Below are positions 54,126 through 64,000 of a stretch of DNA of 64,000 nucleotides, piece by piece. Positions within the stretch are counted from its first letter, which is position 1; each line of letters starts with the position of its first letter. The DNA is taken from positions 62,001 to 126,000 of the forward strand of contig NZ_WOTO01000004.1 of NCBI RefSeq assembly GCF_010993775.1, given 5' to 3'. The notes beneath the pieces are model-generated. The model was given only the letters and a program-made list of their open reading frames with translations, made no database searches and had not been told where the DNA came from. The DNA comes from Fodinicola feengrottensis. Its GTDB lineage: Bacteria; Actinomycetota; Actinomycetes; Mycobacteriales; HKI-0501. The translations under genes and the position numbers were made by a program.

Positions 54126-55657
54126 ATGGCCTCCTTCACTCGTCGTCAGGTGCTCGCCAGCGGGCTGGTCAGCGCGATGGCCGGCTTCGGTTCGCTGTCG
54201 GCCTCGGCCCGCAGCGCGCTGGCCAGCGTCGCCCGGCCCGGCCCGGATCGCGACTGTCCGACATCGAGCATGTGGTGATCCTGATGCAGGAAAACCGGTC
54301 ATTCGACCATTATTTCGGCACCCTGTCAGGGGTTGCCGGCTTCGACGACCCGCTGGTGCCGCGGGACTGGCGGACCGGCCGGACCGCCTTCGAGCAGCTC
54401 GACCCGTCCGCGCAGGACGGCGCCAACGGCCTGCTGCTCCCGTGGCACCTGCCGGTCGCGACGAGTTCCGCACACTGCCTCACCGACGTGTCGCATACCT
54501 GGCAAGTGCAGCATCAGTCCATGAATGGCGGGAAAAACGACACCTGGGTGTCCAGCCATGTCACTCCGGACACCCAGATCGCCAAGGTCTCCGACCACCC
54601 GGCCGCGATCGTCAACGGCGGCGCCAGGGTGATGTCGTACTTCACCCGCGACGACCTGCCCTTCCACTACGCGCTGGCGGACACTTTCACGGTTTGCGAC
54701 CGCTATTTCTGCTCGGTCATCGGGCCAACCATCCCGAACCGCCTCTACTTGATGTCCGCGTCAATCGACCCAGCCGCGACACATGGCGGGCCGGGCATCA
54801 ACAACTTCAAGAACGGTTTCAGCTGGACGACCTATCCGGAGCGGCTGCAGGCGGCTGGCATCGACTGGCGCCTTTACCGAGAAGGCGACGACTTCGGCGA
54901 CAACATGCTCGATCATTTCGCCGCCTACCAGGATCGCACCAGCGACCTCTTCCGGCGCGGCCGTACGGTGCTGGCCAGCGGCAAGGTGCCGAACATTTCT
55001 CAGCCAGGACGTACAAAACGGCAATCTGCCCCAGGTTTCCTGGATCGTCGGCCCGTCCTGGTCCACCGAACACCCGGAATACATGCCGGCCGGCGGCGCC
55101 TATTTTCTCCAGCAGGTGCTCGAAGCGCTTACGTCAAACACGGCGGTCTGGCAGAAAACCCTGTTGATCGTGACGTACGACGAAAACGGCGGGTTCTTCG
55201 ACCACGTACGAGCACCGCAGGCGCCACGGGGCACGCCGGGCGAATACCTGACGCCGGCCGCGCTGGCGACCACTCCGGAGGCGGCTGGCATCGCCGGCCC
55301 GATCGGTCTTGGACCGCGGGTGCCGACGATGCTGATCTCGCCGTTCACCCGCGGTGGCCTGGTCAGCAGTCACACGTACGACCACACCTCGGTCCTGCGG
55401 TTACTCGAAACCAGGTTTGGCGTCGAGGTGCCCAACCTGACGCACTGGCGGCGGGCCACCTGCGGCGACCTCGTCGAGGCCATCAACTTCGCCGGCACCC
55501 CGCGACCGCGCTGCCCACCCTCCCGGACACCGCCGCGCTCCTGCGGGAAGCCGTCGAGGAGTGCAAAACCCAGCCGCCGCCCCAGGTTCCGGTCGAGCAG
55601 GTCATGCCCAGGCAGGAGCACGGCTTCCGCCGCCGGCCCAGCGGCCCGATCTTCTAG
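54126..55657 (+). CDS. Tat-exported phospholipase C / phosphoesterase
   Basis: About 510 residues, family of PlcA/AcpA (alkaline phosphatase superfamily). Tat signal MASFTRRQVLASGLVSAMAG. Active-site blocks: EHVVILMQENRSFDHYFGTL, SSAHCLTDVSHTWQVQHQ, WIVGPSWSTEHPEYMPAGG, IVTYDENGGFFDHVRAP and SPFTRGGLVSSHTYDHTSVLR. Breaks near 54240 (frame joins ARPGPG-SRLSDIEHVV), 55004 (a CAGC-like 4-base duplication) and 55500 (CCCC). Hydrolyses phospholipids or other phosphate esters outside the cell, usually for phosphate supply. Confidence 0.9.
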
Positions 55658-55703
55658 AAAACGCCGCCACCAAGAAAACTAAGGCCGCGGTTGATTCCCG
55701 GCC

Positions 55704-56150
55704 CTACGGCACCACGGTGACCGGCCAGCGGCCGCTGCGTACCAGCCGGACCGCGATCGACCCGACCAGCCGGTGGCCAGCCTGCTCGGACGCGCCGACC
55801 ACCACTGCGTCGGCACGGGTTTCGTCGGCGATCCTGGTCAGCTCGGTGTACGGGTCGCCATGCACCGATAGGAAGCGGTAGTTGAGCGTGTGCTCCCGGG
55901 AGGCCGCCTCTTCTATCTGCTTGCGCAGATCCTGCGCGACCTCCTCCAAGGTCTCCTCGACCGAGCCGGCCAGCGACGGCACCAACGCCGACATCTGCGG
56001 TGTGCTGCCGACGTACACGATGACGAGCTCGGCACCGTGCCGCCGGGCCATGCCAGCCGCGTACGCGGCCGCGTGCATCGACGAGTCCGAACCGTCCACG
56101 CCGACCAGGATCACCAGCGGGCCGTCGTTGCCCAGTTCGAAGTAGCTCAT
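55704..56150 (-). CDS. Universal stress protein (UspA family)
   Basis: 148 residues. LVILVGVDGSDSSMHAAAYAAGMARRHGAELVIVY is the first strand and helix, and DAVVVGASEQAGHRLVGSIAVRLVRSGRWPVTVVP carries the ATP-binding G-2x-G-9x-G(S) motif in a variant form. Such proteins bind ATP and respond to starvation or hypoxia. Start at ATG 56150 (MSYFELGND), preceded by GGAGG; a longer start at 56186 is possible. The frame is intact. Confidence 0.9.
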   Translation of the reverse strand: MSYFELGNDGPLVILVGVDGSDSSMHAAAYAAGMARRHGAELVIVYVGSTPQMSALVPSLAGSVEETLEEVAQDLRKQIEEAASREHTLNYRFLSVHGDPYTELTRIADETRADAVVVGASEQAGHRLVGSIAVRLVRSGRWPVTVVP

Positions 56151-56238
56151 CGCCGGCTCTGCCTCCGTGTGCCCGGACCTGATCACCGCAAGTCGGTCAC
56201 ACCGTAAACCACCGCGGCCCGGCTCGGCGCGCCGAGAT

Positions 56239-56736
56239 TCAGTCGGCCAACCGGAAGGCCAGCTCGGTCTCCCACTTGGACATGTCCGGCTCGATCACCG
56301 GATTCGTCTTGTACGACTCCAAGCGGCACCCCCACTTCTCGCCGGCTGGCGTGTCCTCCCGGTCCCAGCGCAGACCCCGCTCGCCACCCCACTCCAGCAC
56401 CGCGCGTACGACGCTGACGAGCTGCTCGGGCGAACCAAGGTGGGTCACCGTGACGTACCGGCCCGCTGGCAGCACCCCTGGTCGTACGTCCTCGTCGCCC
56501 GGCACCTCGGTGGCGACCGGTACGCCGGCCTCGATCTCCAGGTGGCTGCTCATGTCTATGACGGTGTAGCGCAGGAACGGCGGGCCCGCCGGCGCGATGC
56601 CACGACTGGCGAGCCATCCGAAGACGGCCGGGATACGGTCGGCGATCTCACCGATGGTCCGCATCGTGACGGTGCCGCCAATGGCCACGTACGGCTGGTC
56701 GGCACAATGGATGATGCTGGGTTGGGTTGGGTTCAT
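56239..56736 (-). CDS. GyrI-like / AraC effector-binding domain protein
   Basis: 165 residues of the SHS2-type effector-binding fold: QPYVAIGGTVTMRTIGEIADRIPAVFGWL, PPFLRYTVIDMSSHLEIEAGVPV, LPAGRYVTVTHLGSPEQLVSVVRAV, and a C-terminal ESYKTNPVIEPDMSKWETELAFRLAD. Stand-alone members bind small hydrophobic molecules or hydrolyse cyclopropanoid toxins; the role here is unknown. Start at ATG 56736. It sits divergently from the LCP gene. The frame is intact. Confidence 0.85.
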   Translation of the reverse strand: MNPTQPSIIHCADQPYVAIGGTVTMRTIGEIADRIPAVFGWLASRGIAPAGPPFLRYTVIDMSSHLEIEAGVPVATEVPGDEDVRPGVLPAGRYVTVTHLGSPEQLVSVVRAVLEWGGERGLRWDREDTPAGEKWGCRLESYKTNPVIEPDMSKWETELAFRLAD

Positions 56737-56822
56737 GTCGGGGTAGACCGGCAAGCCGACGGGAAGTCATCGGCAAACGAAGAGCAAAAACGTTACAAAA
56801 AGGACCGATTTCGCGGTTTGAG

Positions 56823-56848
56823 GGAACCAACCACCCCCTAGCGTCGTC
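56823..56848 (+). promoter_or_regulatory. Possible ECF (SigE-like) promoter of the LCP gene
   Basis: GGAAC (56823-56827) followed after 17 bases by CGTC (56845-56848) matches the actinobacterial SigE-type -35/-10 pattern. It is 74 bases before the LCP start. Envelope-stress control would suit a cell-wall ligase gene. Confidence 0.4.
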
Positions 56849-56921
56849 ACCAAACAGGGCGCGAGGAGCATGGACACCAGTCAGGTATCCTCCGCACTCA
56901 AGCAGACAACAAAGGAGTTGG

Positions 56922-58002
56922 GTGAGCTTGGCGAGCAGGGCCTCGCGGCAGGACGACGACCGGCCGCGCAAGACCAAGAAGTCCAAGTCGCCGCGATGGG
57001 CGCGACTGTGCCTGATCATCGGCATCGTGGTGGTGGTCCTCGCGGGCGGTGGCTGGGTGGCCGCCAACCAGGTGATCAACCACTACGCCGACGAGGTTCA
57101 CAAGAGTGACATCCTCGGCGGTGTCCCGCAGAACGAGCGGGCCAGTGTGCCGCCGTCCGGCGCCCCGGTCACCGGCCCGCTGAACATCCTGATGCTCGGC
57201 TCGGACAACGCCGACGGCTCCCGGGCCAAAACCCAGGGCGTGGACGGTCAGCGGTCCGACTCGATCATCCTGTTCCACATCGACAAGTCCTTCCAGCACG
57301 TGTACGCGTTCTCCATCGAGCGCGACTCGTACGTGCGGATCCCGGCCGGCGGTTCCTGGCAGGGCGGTAAGGACAAGATCAACGCCGCGCTGCAGTACGG
57401 CGGCCCGTCGCTGACCCTCCGTACCGTCCAGGACCTCCTCGGCATCAAGATCAACTACGCCGCGGTGGTCAGTTTCTCGGCGCTGATCAAGGCGGTTGAC
57501 GCGGTCGCGCGGCGTGGATGTCAACGTCGACAAGACGACGTACGACAACCAGTTCAAGCGCACCTGGACCAAGGGCATCCACCACCTGACCGGTATGGAC
57601 GCGGAGTATTACGTGCGCCAGCGGCACGGACTCGCAGCCGGTGACTACGACCGGATGAAGCGCCAGCAGCAGGTCATCCGGGCGCTGGTCGCCAAGGCCA
57701 CCACGGGCGGCGTGCTCAGCAACCCGTACAAGCTCAACGCACTGCTGGAGACGGTCATCGGCTCGGTGACCGTGGAGACCACCACGCCGGTCAAGGACCT
57801 GGTCTTCGCGTCCCGCTCGCTTGGCCTGGGCGCGGTCACCTTCAGCACCATGCCGATGAACGGCACCATCCAGATGGGCGGCACCGACTACGAGCGGGTC
57901 AGCTCGACCGGCGTCGAGGCGCTCGGCAAGGCGATCAACAGCGACGACTTCACCGCGTATCTGAAAAAGTATCCGCCGAATGACGCGTCGCACGGCCTCT
58001 GA
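56922..58002 (+). CDS. LytR-CpsA-Psr (LCP) family cell-wall glycopolymer ligase
   Basis: About 360 residues. A basic N-terminus, one membrane helix (ARLCLIIGIVVVVLAGGGWVAANQVI), then the extracytoplasmic LCP domain: GPLNILMLGSDNADGS, GQRSDSIILFHIDKSF, FSIERDSYVRIPAGG, KINAALQYGGPSLTLRTVQDLLG, and YYVRQRHGLAAGDYDRMKRQQQVI (conserved Arg pair). It attaches glycopolymers such as teichoic-acid-like or arabinogalactan chains to peptidoglycan. Break near 57508 (one base extra). GTG 56922 with AAAGGAG 4 nt upstream. The end overlaps the metalloprotease gene by 23 nt. Confidence 0.92.
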
Positions 58003-58785
58003 CCGTCTTCGCAAAGCGCTCGTCGTTGTCGTGAGTCTCGTGGCTGTCCTGGCCGTCACCGGCTGTGATCCGCTGCCGGTTCGGCAGGCCAGCCATGAGA
58101 CGAACGTCTTCACCCCGCCGCCCTTGCCGGCCGACGCGCGATCCCGTCCGCTGGGGCGACCTGGGCCGCTGCCGGCGGACACCGGCCCGTACAAGATCAC
58201 CCTGACGCAAGGCACCTCCCAGGCACCGGTGGCGTACGACCCGTGCCGGCCGATTCACTACGTCACCAACCGTGCCAGTAAGCCGCGCAACGGTGACGCC
58301 GTGTTGCGCGAGGCGCTCGCCCGCCTCGGTGCGGCCACCGGCCTGCACTTCCACGACGACGGCGCCACCACCGAGGTGCCGGTGCCGCACCGGCCGGACT
58401 TCCAGCCCAAGCGCTACGGCAATCGGTGGGCACCGGTGCTGATCAGCTGGTCCGACCCGCAGGACCTGGCCGACCTCGATGGCCCGGTGGTCGGCATCGG
58501 CTACAGCGCGACTCGTACGGCGATCCCGGCCAGCGCCGCTACGTGAGCGGCACGGTCGTGTTGGACGGGCCACAAATCAACGAGTGGCTGAAACAGAGCG
58601 GCGGCCGGGCCCGGGCCCGGGCGATCATCGAGCACGAGCTCGGCCACCTCGTCGGCCTCGGGCACGTCCACGACCCGCACGAGATCATGAACCCGGACGC
58701 CTCGGTCAGCACCACCGACTACGGACCAGGCGACCTGCATGGCCTGGCACTGCTCGGCACCGGTCGCTGTTTTCGGGACGCCTGA
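57980..58785 (+). CDS. Lipoprotein zinc metalloprotease (matrixin-like)
   Basis: About 268 residues. Lipoprotein signal KALVVVVSLVAVLAVTGC (lipobox VTGC). Near the C-terminus IIEHELGHLVGLGHVHDP gives the zinc motif HExxHxxGxxH, followed by EIMNP, a metzincin Met-turn. VAYDPCRPIHYVTN and VLISWSDPQDLADL are in the upstream catalytic domain. Break near 58508 (GC extra, or one base short) before DSYGDPGQRRYVSG. It starts inside the LCP gene and is probably co-expressed with it, acting on the outer face of the membrane. Confidence 0.82.
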
Positions 58786-58794
58786 AGGGGTTTT

Positions 58795-60263
58795 TTACTG
58801 CGGACAGCGGGACTCGACCGGTCGGCCATCCAGCAGGAATGCCGACAATGCGCTGCTGACACACGGATTCGCGAGATTGACGCCGTGCCCGCCGGCGTCG
58901 ATGCTGACCATCGCGGCCCGCCGCCCGAAGGCCGCCAGCGTCTGCCGGGCGCCCATGTATGACGTGAATGGATCGCGGAGGTTCTGCAGCAGCTGGATAT
59001 TGCGCGGCCCGTTCGTATTCGGCCGTACGGCCGGCTCGCGCGGTGGGTAGTGCCAGAACGCGCACGGCCACACGTTGCCCGGCATTCCGTTGGTCAGCGG
59101 GAAAAGCGCCCGGTCGACCCGGACCTGGGTGGCGTAGGTAGCGGGATCTCGGGACCAGGCCACGTCCCCACAGATGACCGCGTCCTGCGCCGAGACGAGG
59201 TTGTCCGGCACGACGGTCGGCAGCGTCGTGGATGGCACGGCCGCCTTTGCCGCCGGTGCGGCCGCGAACTGCCAGACGGCGGACGCGAGTGGGTAATACC
59301 GAGGGCCGGTCAAAGAAATGTCGGTGACCGCCCGGAGGCCGTTACCGTCCAACACCCGCCCGCTCGGCGTCTTCTTCGGCGTACGGTCCAGCTGCGCGGC
59401 CAGCCGGAAATAGGTGGCTCGCACTTGGCTAGCCGTCGTACCGAAATGCAGCGTACTGTCCTGCGCGGCCAGCCATTTCGCGAAATCCGGGAAGGTCTGC
59501 TCGGCGCCGAGACCGTCCAGGTTCAGCGCCTGCTTGACGCCGCCCGGCGGATCCACGCTGTCCAGCACCATCCGATCGGTGTGGCTGCTGAACATCGTCG
59601 CGTACACCTCGCCGAGATATGTCGCGTACGAGGTGCCGTAGAAGGAAATCCTTGGTACGCCAAGGGTCTGGCGGATGTGGTCCAGGTCGCGAGCGATGTT
59701 CGCGGTGGTGAGGTAGCTCAGATAGTCGCCGGCGTTTTGGGCGCAGGTGTCGGCGATCCTGCGAGCGTCGGACAGGCTGCTCGAGATGTCCCCGTTCGGC
59801 GACGGAAAGGGGAAACCCTTCTCGGCCGCCCGGTCCGCGTCGGACAGTCCGCACTTGACCGGAGTGCTCTGGCCAACCCCGCGATCATCCAGGCCGACCA
59901 GGTCGTACGCGTCGGTCACCGCGGCCGGCAGTTGGCGGACCAGCTCGCTCGGGTGATCCAGGCCAGTGACCCCTGGGCCGCCGGGCACTGTCAGCAGATA
60001 TCCCTTGCGCAGGGCGGGTTTGGCCGACTTGAGCAGCGAAATCTCGAGGTCGATTTTCGGCCCGTCCGGATGCTGGTATCCAGCGGGACCTGAATCCTCG
60101 CGCACTGCTGACGCTGATCGCGATCGACGAACTGCCCGGAGGCATCGGGCGTCTGGGGTGGACACACTCCCCACTGCGGGGTTGTCATCCCCGGCGAGGC
60201 GGCCGCCGGGGATATCGGCACGAAGCCGGCTATCAAAGTGGTCAAGACAAGGAAAATTCTCAC
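58795..60263 (-). CDS. Secreted tripeptidyl aminopeptidase-type alpha/beta hydrolase
   Basis: About 490 residues. Signal peptide VRIFLVLTTLIAGFVPISPAAA. S33/TAP-type peptidase: QQCARIQVPLDYQHPDG, GYLLTVPGGPGVTGLDHP (oxyanion region), YDLVGLDDRGVGQSTPVKC, RISFYGTSYATYLGEVYA (catalytic Ser in GTSYA), LDSVDPPG, and a C-terminal SIDAGGHGVN (His). Many paired cysteines suit an exported enzyme. Break at 60078-60079 (one T short). GTG 60263 follows GGAGG. Converges on the metalloprotease with a 9-base gap. Confidence 0.88.
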
Positions 60264-60342
60264 GCACGTCCTCCATGCATTCGTGGCTCGTACGAACCAC
60301 CCTCGCGCGAGGACGCGGTCCAGCGCATTCACCCCTGGACCG

Positions 60343-60376
60343 AAAAAAAACCGCCTCCACCCGCGGGTGGAGGCGG
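60343..60376 (-). terminator. Intrinsic terminator
   Basis: Arms CCGCCTCCACCC (60351-60362) and GGGTGGAGGCGG (60365-60376), followed on the minus strand by eight T residues (A8 at 60343-60350): a textbook terminator for the membrane-protein gene ending at 60384. Confidence 0.92.
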
Positions 60377-60383
60377 CCATCAA

Positions 60384-60842
60384 CTATGCGGTTCGCACCC
60401 GGTTGTTGACGACGACCCGCTGCACAAACCAGGTAATCGCCAGGTAAAGCGGCAGGCTCGCGAAGCCCAACCCGGCCGGCGCACCCAGTTTTTCGGCGAG
60501 CACGTCAAGCCCGAGGTGAACAGCCACACCGATGACCCAGAGCGACGCGGTCAACCAGGTGCCCTGGCGCATCAACTGGTCACCATCTCGCCAGAGTTTG
60601 ACGGTCAGCGCCCGCGCCAGACCAAAAGCACCGGCCAGCACCAATCCGACCAACACCAAACCGAGCCCGCCCGGCGACAGTGGATGGCCCTGCAGCACCT
60701 GCGCCGACGAATAAAGGCCGTACACCGCCACGACCAACAGGAAAATCTGGTTCGACTTCTGTTTGACCGGGCGCGCCTGCAACTGCCGGAAGACCAGGTA
60801 GGCCAACACAGCCAGCCCGATCAACACGTTGGCAACCGTCAC
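60384..60842 (-). CDS. Small integral membrane protein of unknown function
   Basis: 152 residues with four hydrophobic segments: VANVLIGLAVLAYLVF, IFLLVVAVYGLYSSAQVL, GLVLVGLVLAGAFGLARAL and TASLWVIGVAVHLGLDVL, with a further one near the C-terminus. The loop VKLWRDGDQLMRQGTW resembles DUF1453/CcdC-type proteins. GTG 60842 follows GGAGGGGGAG by 3 nt; GTG 60857 is less likely. No function assigned. The frame is intact. Confidence 0.75.
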   Translation of the reverse strand: MTVANVLIGLAVLAYLVFRQLQARPVKQKSNQIFLLVVAVYGLYSSAQVLQGHPLSPGGLGLVLVGLVLAGAFGLARALTVKLWRDGDQLMRQGTWLTASLWVIGVAVHLGLDVLAEKLGAPAGLGFASLPLYLAITWFVQRVVVNNRVRTA

Positions 60843-60947
60843 CGACTCCCCCTCCACAACGTGACCGCGAATCGGTCCCGCGGCGCCGAGATCACAGTAC
60901 GGCGATATCGGATCGACGGCACCAGCACACGGGTGGACCTTTCCGCC

Positions 60948-62474
<1,527 letters not shown>

Positions 62475-62538
62475 TTACTTGAAACCGCTGAGGCCCAGCA
62501 GTCCAGCGGTACGCGGGAGCGAGCGCCGACTGAGGTTT

Positions 62539-63566
62539 TCATGGCTGCCCTCGACTCTCGCCAGCCGAGCCGACTGTCGACCCGCGAACGAGCAGTTCCA
62601 CTGGCAGCAGCACGCTGCCATGCACCTGCTCGCCGCGAATCCGGTCCAACAGCAACGTCATCGCGCGCCGCCCGGTCTCCCGCATGGGAATGCGCACGGT
62701 GGTCAGGGACGGCGTGACGTACGCGGCGAAAGGCATGTCGTCGCAGCCCACCACGGCGCAGTCATCCGGCACTCGTACGCCCCGCTGGTGCAACGCCGAC
62801 AAAACTCCCAAGGCAATCAGGTCGTTGTGGGCGAAAACCGCGGAGATCGTCCGATCGCGCTCCAACAGTTCAAGCGTGGCCCCGAATCCACCCTCGGCGG
62901 TCCACGCGGCCTCCACGACATGGTCGGCGCGCAGGCGTACGTCCCGATCGGCCAGCCCGGCCCGAAAACCGCGCGACCGGCTCGTCACCACCCGCCGCTG
63001 CGCCGGGCCGCGGCCACCATCGCGACATTGTGCCGACCCAGCTCGACCAGGTGGTTCGCGACCATTCGACCGGTGCCGCCGTGGCTCGATCCGACCACCG
63101 GCACCCCGCCGCCGGGCACATGGTGAATGCTCACCGCCGGCACCTGGCCACGCAGCAGAACACCGATCTCGGCGTTCTTCTCCATTCTGGGCGCCGCGGA
63201 CAGAATGCCGTCCACTCGCCTTTCCAACAGTTTCCGAACAAACAAACCCCGGCCCATCCTCGCCCAACGCGGTGCCGATGATGACCGCGTGACCATTCCC
63301 GCGGGCCTCTTGTTCAGCGCCCACCACGAACTGTGCGAGTGCCCAGTCGTCGAGATCGTCGGCGACAATGCCAATGGAATATGTCGAACGGCCCAACAGG
63401 CCGCGCGCCACCGCATTCGGGACATAACCCAGTTCTTCCGCCGCCGCCAGGATGCGCTGCCGGGTGGCGTCGGAAACCGCGACCGGCGCGCCTTTGAGAA
63501 CCTTGCTGACCTGGTCTGGAAACTGACGCCCGCGTGCGCCGCGACATCCTTGAGCGAGGCGTACAC
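62539..63566 (-). CDS. LacI-family regulator of the arabinofuranosidase gene
   Basis: About 340 residues. The HTH is SLKDVAAHAGVSFQTVSKVL, followed by ATRQRILAAAEELGYVPNAVARGL and the sensor fold (YSIGIVADDLDDWALAQFVVGAEQEA, ISAVFAHNDLIALGVLSALHQRG, DDCAVVGCDDMPFAAYVTPSLTTVRIP). Breaks near 63514 (AG extra), 63243 (TTTG duplicated) and about 63008. GTG 63566 after GAGGAGG. A perfect 20-bp palindrome 31 bases upstream is the probable operator. It likely senses arabinose or arabino-oligosaccharide and represses itself and the GH51 gene 80 bases downstream. Confidence 0.9.
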
Positions 63567-63596
63567 ACACCGGCCTCCTCACCACGCGGGCCACCC

Positions 63597-63616
63597 GTAG
63601 GCGAACGTTCGCCTAC
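63597..63616. promoter_or_regulatory. Perfect 20-bp palindromic LacI operator
   Basis: GTAGGCGAACGTTCGCCTAC is a perfect palindrome with a central CG, the usual form of LacI-family sites, 31 bases upstream of the LacI gene start. It should mediate autoregulation of the regulator/GH51 transcript. Confidence 0.8.
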
Positions 63617-63660
63617 CGGGAGGATGCCATTAACAGGTGATCCAGGCAACAGGCGTACGA

Positions 63661-63690
63661 CCGATGGCGTGGTCCACTTCAGGCCATCGG
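63661..63690 (-). terminator. Hairpin after the antiporter gene
   Basis: CCGATGGC (63661-63668) and GCCATCGG (63683-63690), perfect 8-bp arms with a 14-base loop, abutting the stop codon at 63691. Modest terminator candidate. Confidence 0.45.
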
Positions 63691-64000
63691 CTACTCCTTG
63701 TCGACTCCGGTGAAAACGTGGGTCGATTCACCGGAGGACGCCGGATCAACCACAGCCAGCACCTCGTCGCCGGCCTCCAGAGTGGTGTCGCTCCGGACCG
63801 GCAACAACCGGCCGTCCCTTACGACAATGCTGATCCAGACGTCCTCGCCGAGGTCCAGGTCCTGAATAGCGGTCCCGTCCGCGGCCGATCCGGCTTTCAC
63901 GAAAAACCTGGTCACACCGTCGGGTTCCTCGCGCAGCCGGACGCCCAAAGACCACGTTCTGGCTCCACCAAACGCATCGGCACTCCCGCTTTGTGCGCGA
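63691..64000 (-). CDS. Potassium/proton antiporter, C-terminal TrkA-C domain
   Basis: Only the last ~100 residues are in the window; the gene continues to the right. RLREEPDGVTRFFVKAGSAAD, GTAIQDLDLGEDVWISIVVRDGRLLPVRSD and LEAGDEVLAVVDP form an RCK_C/TrkA-C ligand-binding domain, the usual cytoplasmic end of NhaP/CvrA-type cation:proton antiporters. The same domain occurs in TrkA and some transporters, so the full identity is inferred. The frame is open to the window edge. Confidence 0.65.
   Translation of the reverse strand, partial: RAQSGSADAFGGARTWSLGVRLREEPDGVTRFFVKAGSAADGTAIQDLDLGEDVWISIVVRDGRLLPVRSDTTLEAGDEVLAVVDPASSGESTHVFTGVDKE

Overview
The window is from a high-GC actinomycete (Actinomycetota). 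The evidence is gene content and order: an actinobacterial pentose-phosphate block with OpcA, RbpA beside SecG, the uvrC-rapZ-yvcK-whiA-gap-pgk-tpiA block, LCP and F420-type enzymes, many GTG starts, and 4-nt overlapping stop/start codons. I cannot name the species. I see no tRNA, rRNA, CRISPR array, transposase or prophage gene.

Layout. 0-4.6 kb: end of a nitrilase, an ABC exporter, an ATP-grasp enzyme and heme o synthase (ctaB). 5.1-13.4 kb: tkt, tal, pgi, zwf, opcA, pgl, a pentose-phosphate operon that supplies NADPH. 13.4-26.98 kb, all minus strand: rbpA, secG, a peptide ABC transporter set lacking ATPase genes (14.3-18.3 kb), then tpiA, pgk, gap, whiA, yvcK, rapZ and uvrC. 27-33.9 kb: two overlapping nucleotidyltransferase genes, a flavin oxidoreductase, a large secreted multi-domain glycosidase/phosphoesterase and a dehalogenase-like protein. 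34-37.7 kb: an accessory patch with visibly lower GC (lipoprotein and secreted protein pair), a regulator with its own palindrome, an alpha/beta hydrolase and a CGNR protein. 37.8-45 kb: a sugar-acid or oligosaccharide locus (hybrid DeoR/LacI regulator, ABC binding protein, two permeases, D-2-hydroxyacid dehydrogenase, DUF2264). 45-48 kb: uvrA. 48.3-52.6 kb: three acyl-CoA dehydrogenases and a TetR regulator with two candidate operators. 52.6-58.8 kb: HAD and MBL hydrolases, a Tat-exported phospholipase C, a universal stress protein, a GyrI-like protein, and an LCP cell-wall ligase overlapping a lipoprotein metalloprotease. 58.8-64 kb: a secreted tripeptidyl aminopeptidase, a membrane protein, an arabinofuranosidase with its LacI regulator, and the C-terminus of an antiporter.

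Sequence quality dominates the reading. I count about 55 frame breaks in genes that otherwise look normal, including single-copy essential genes (tpiA, pgk, gap). About 35 of them fall within roughly 25 bases of a multiple of 500 in window coordinates, and most look like 1-, 2- or 4-base duplications. The rest lie mainly in homopolymers. This looks like consensus error at 500-base processing windows and not gene decay, so I annotate each broken gene as one continuous CDS and give the break positions.

The most interesting non-technical structures are an intergenic palindromic repeat family (three copies), a three-arm set of mutually exclusive hairpins before gap, a tandem triple GTG start region at gap/pgk, the paired nucleotidyltransferases, and the hybrid-regulator/DUF2264 locus. 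I found no clearly new defence or mobile system.
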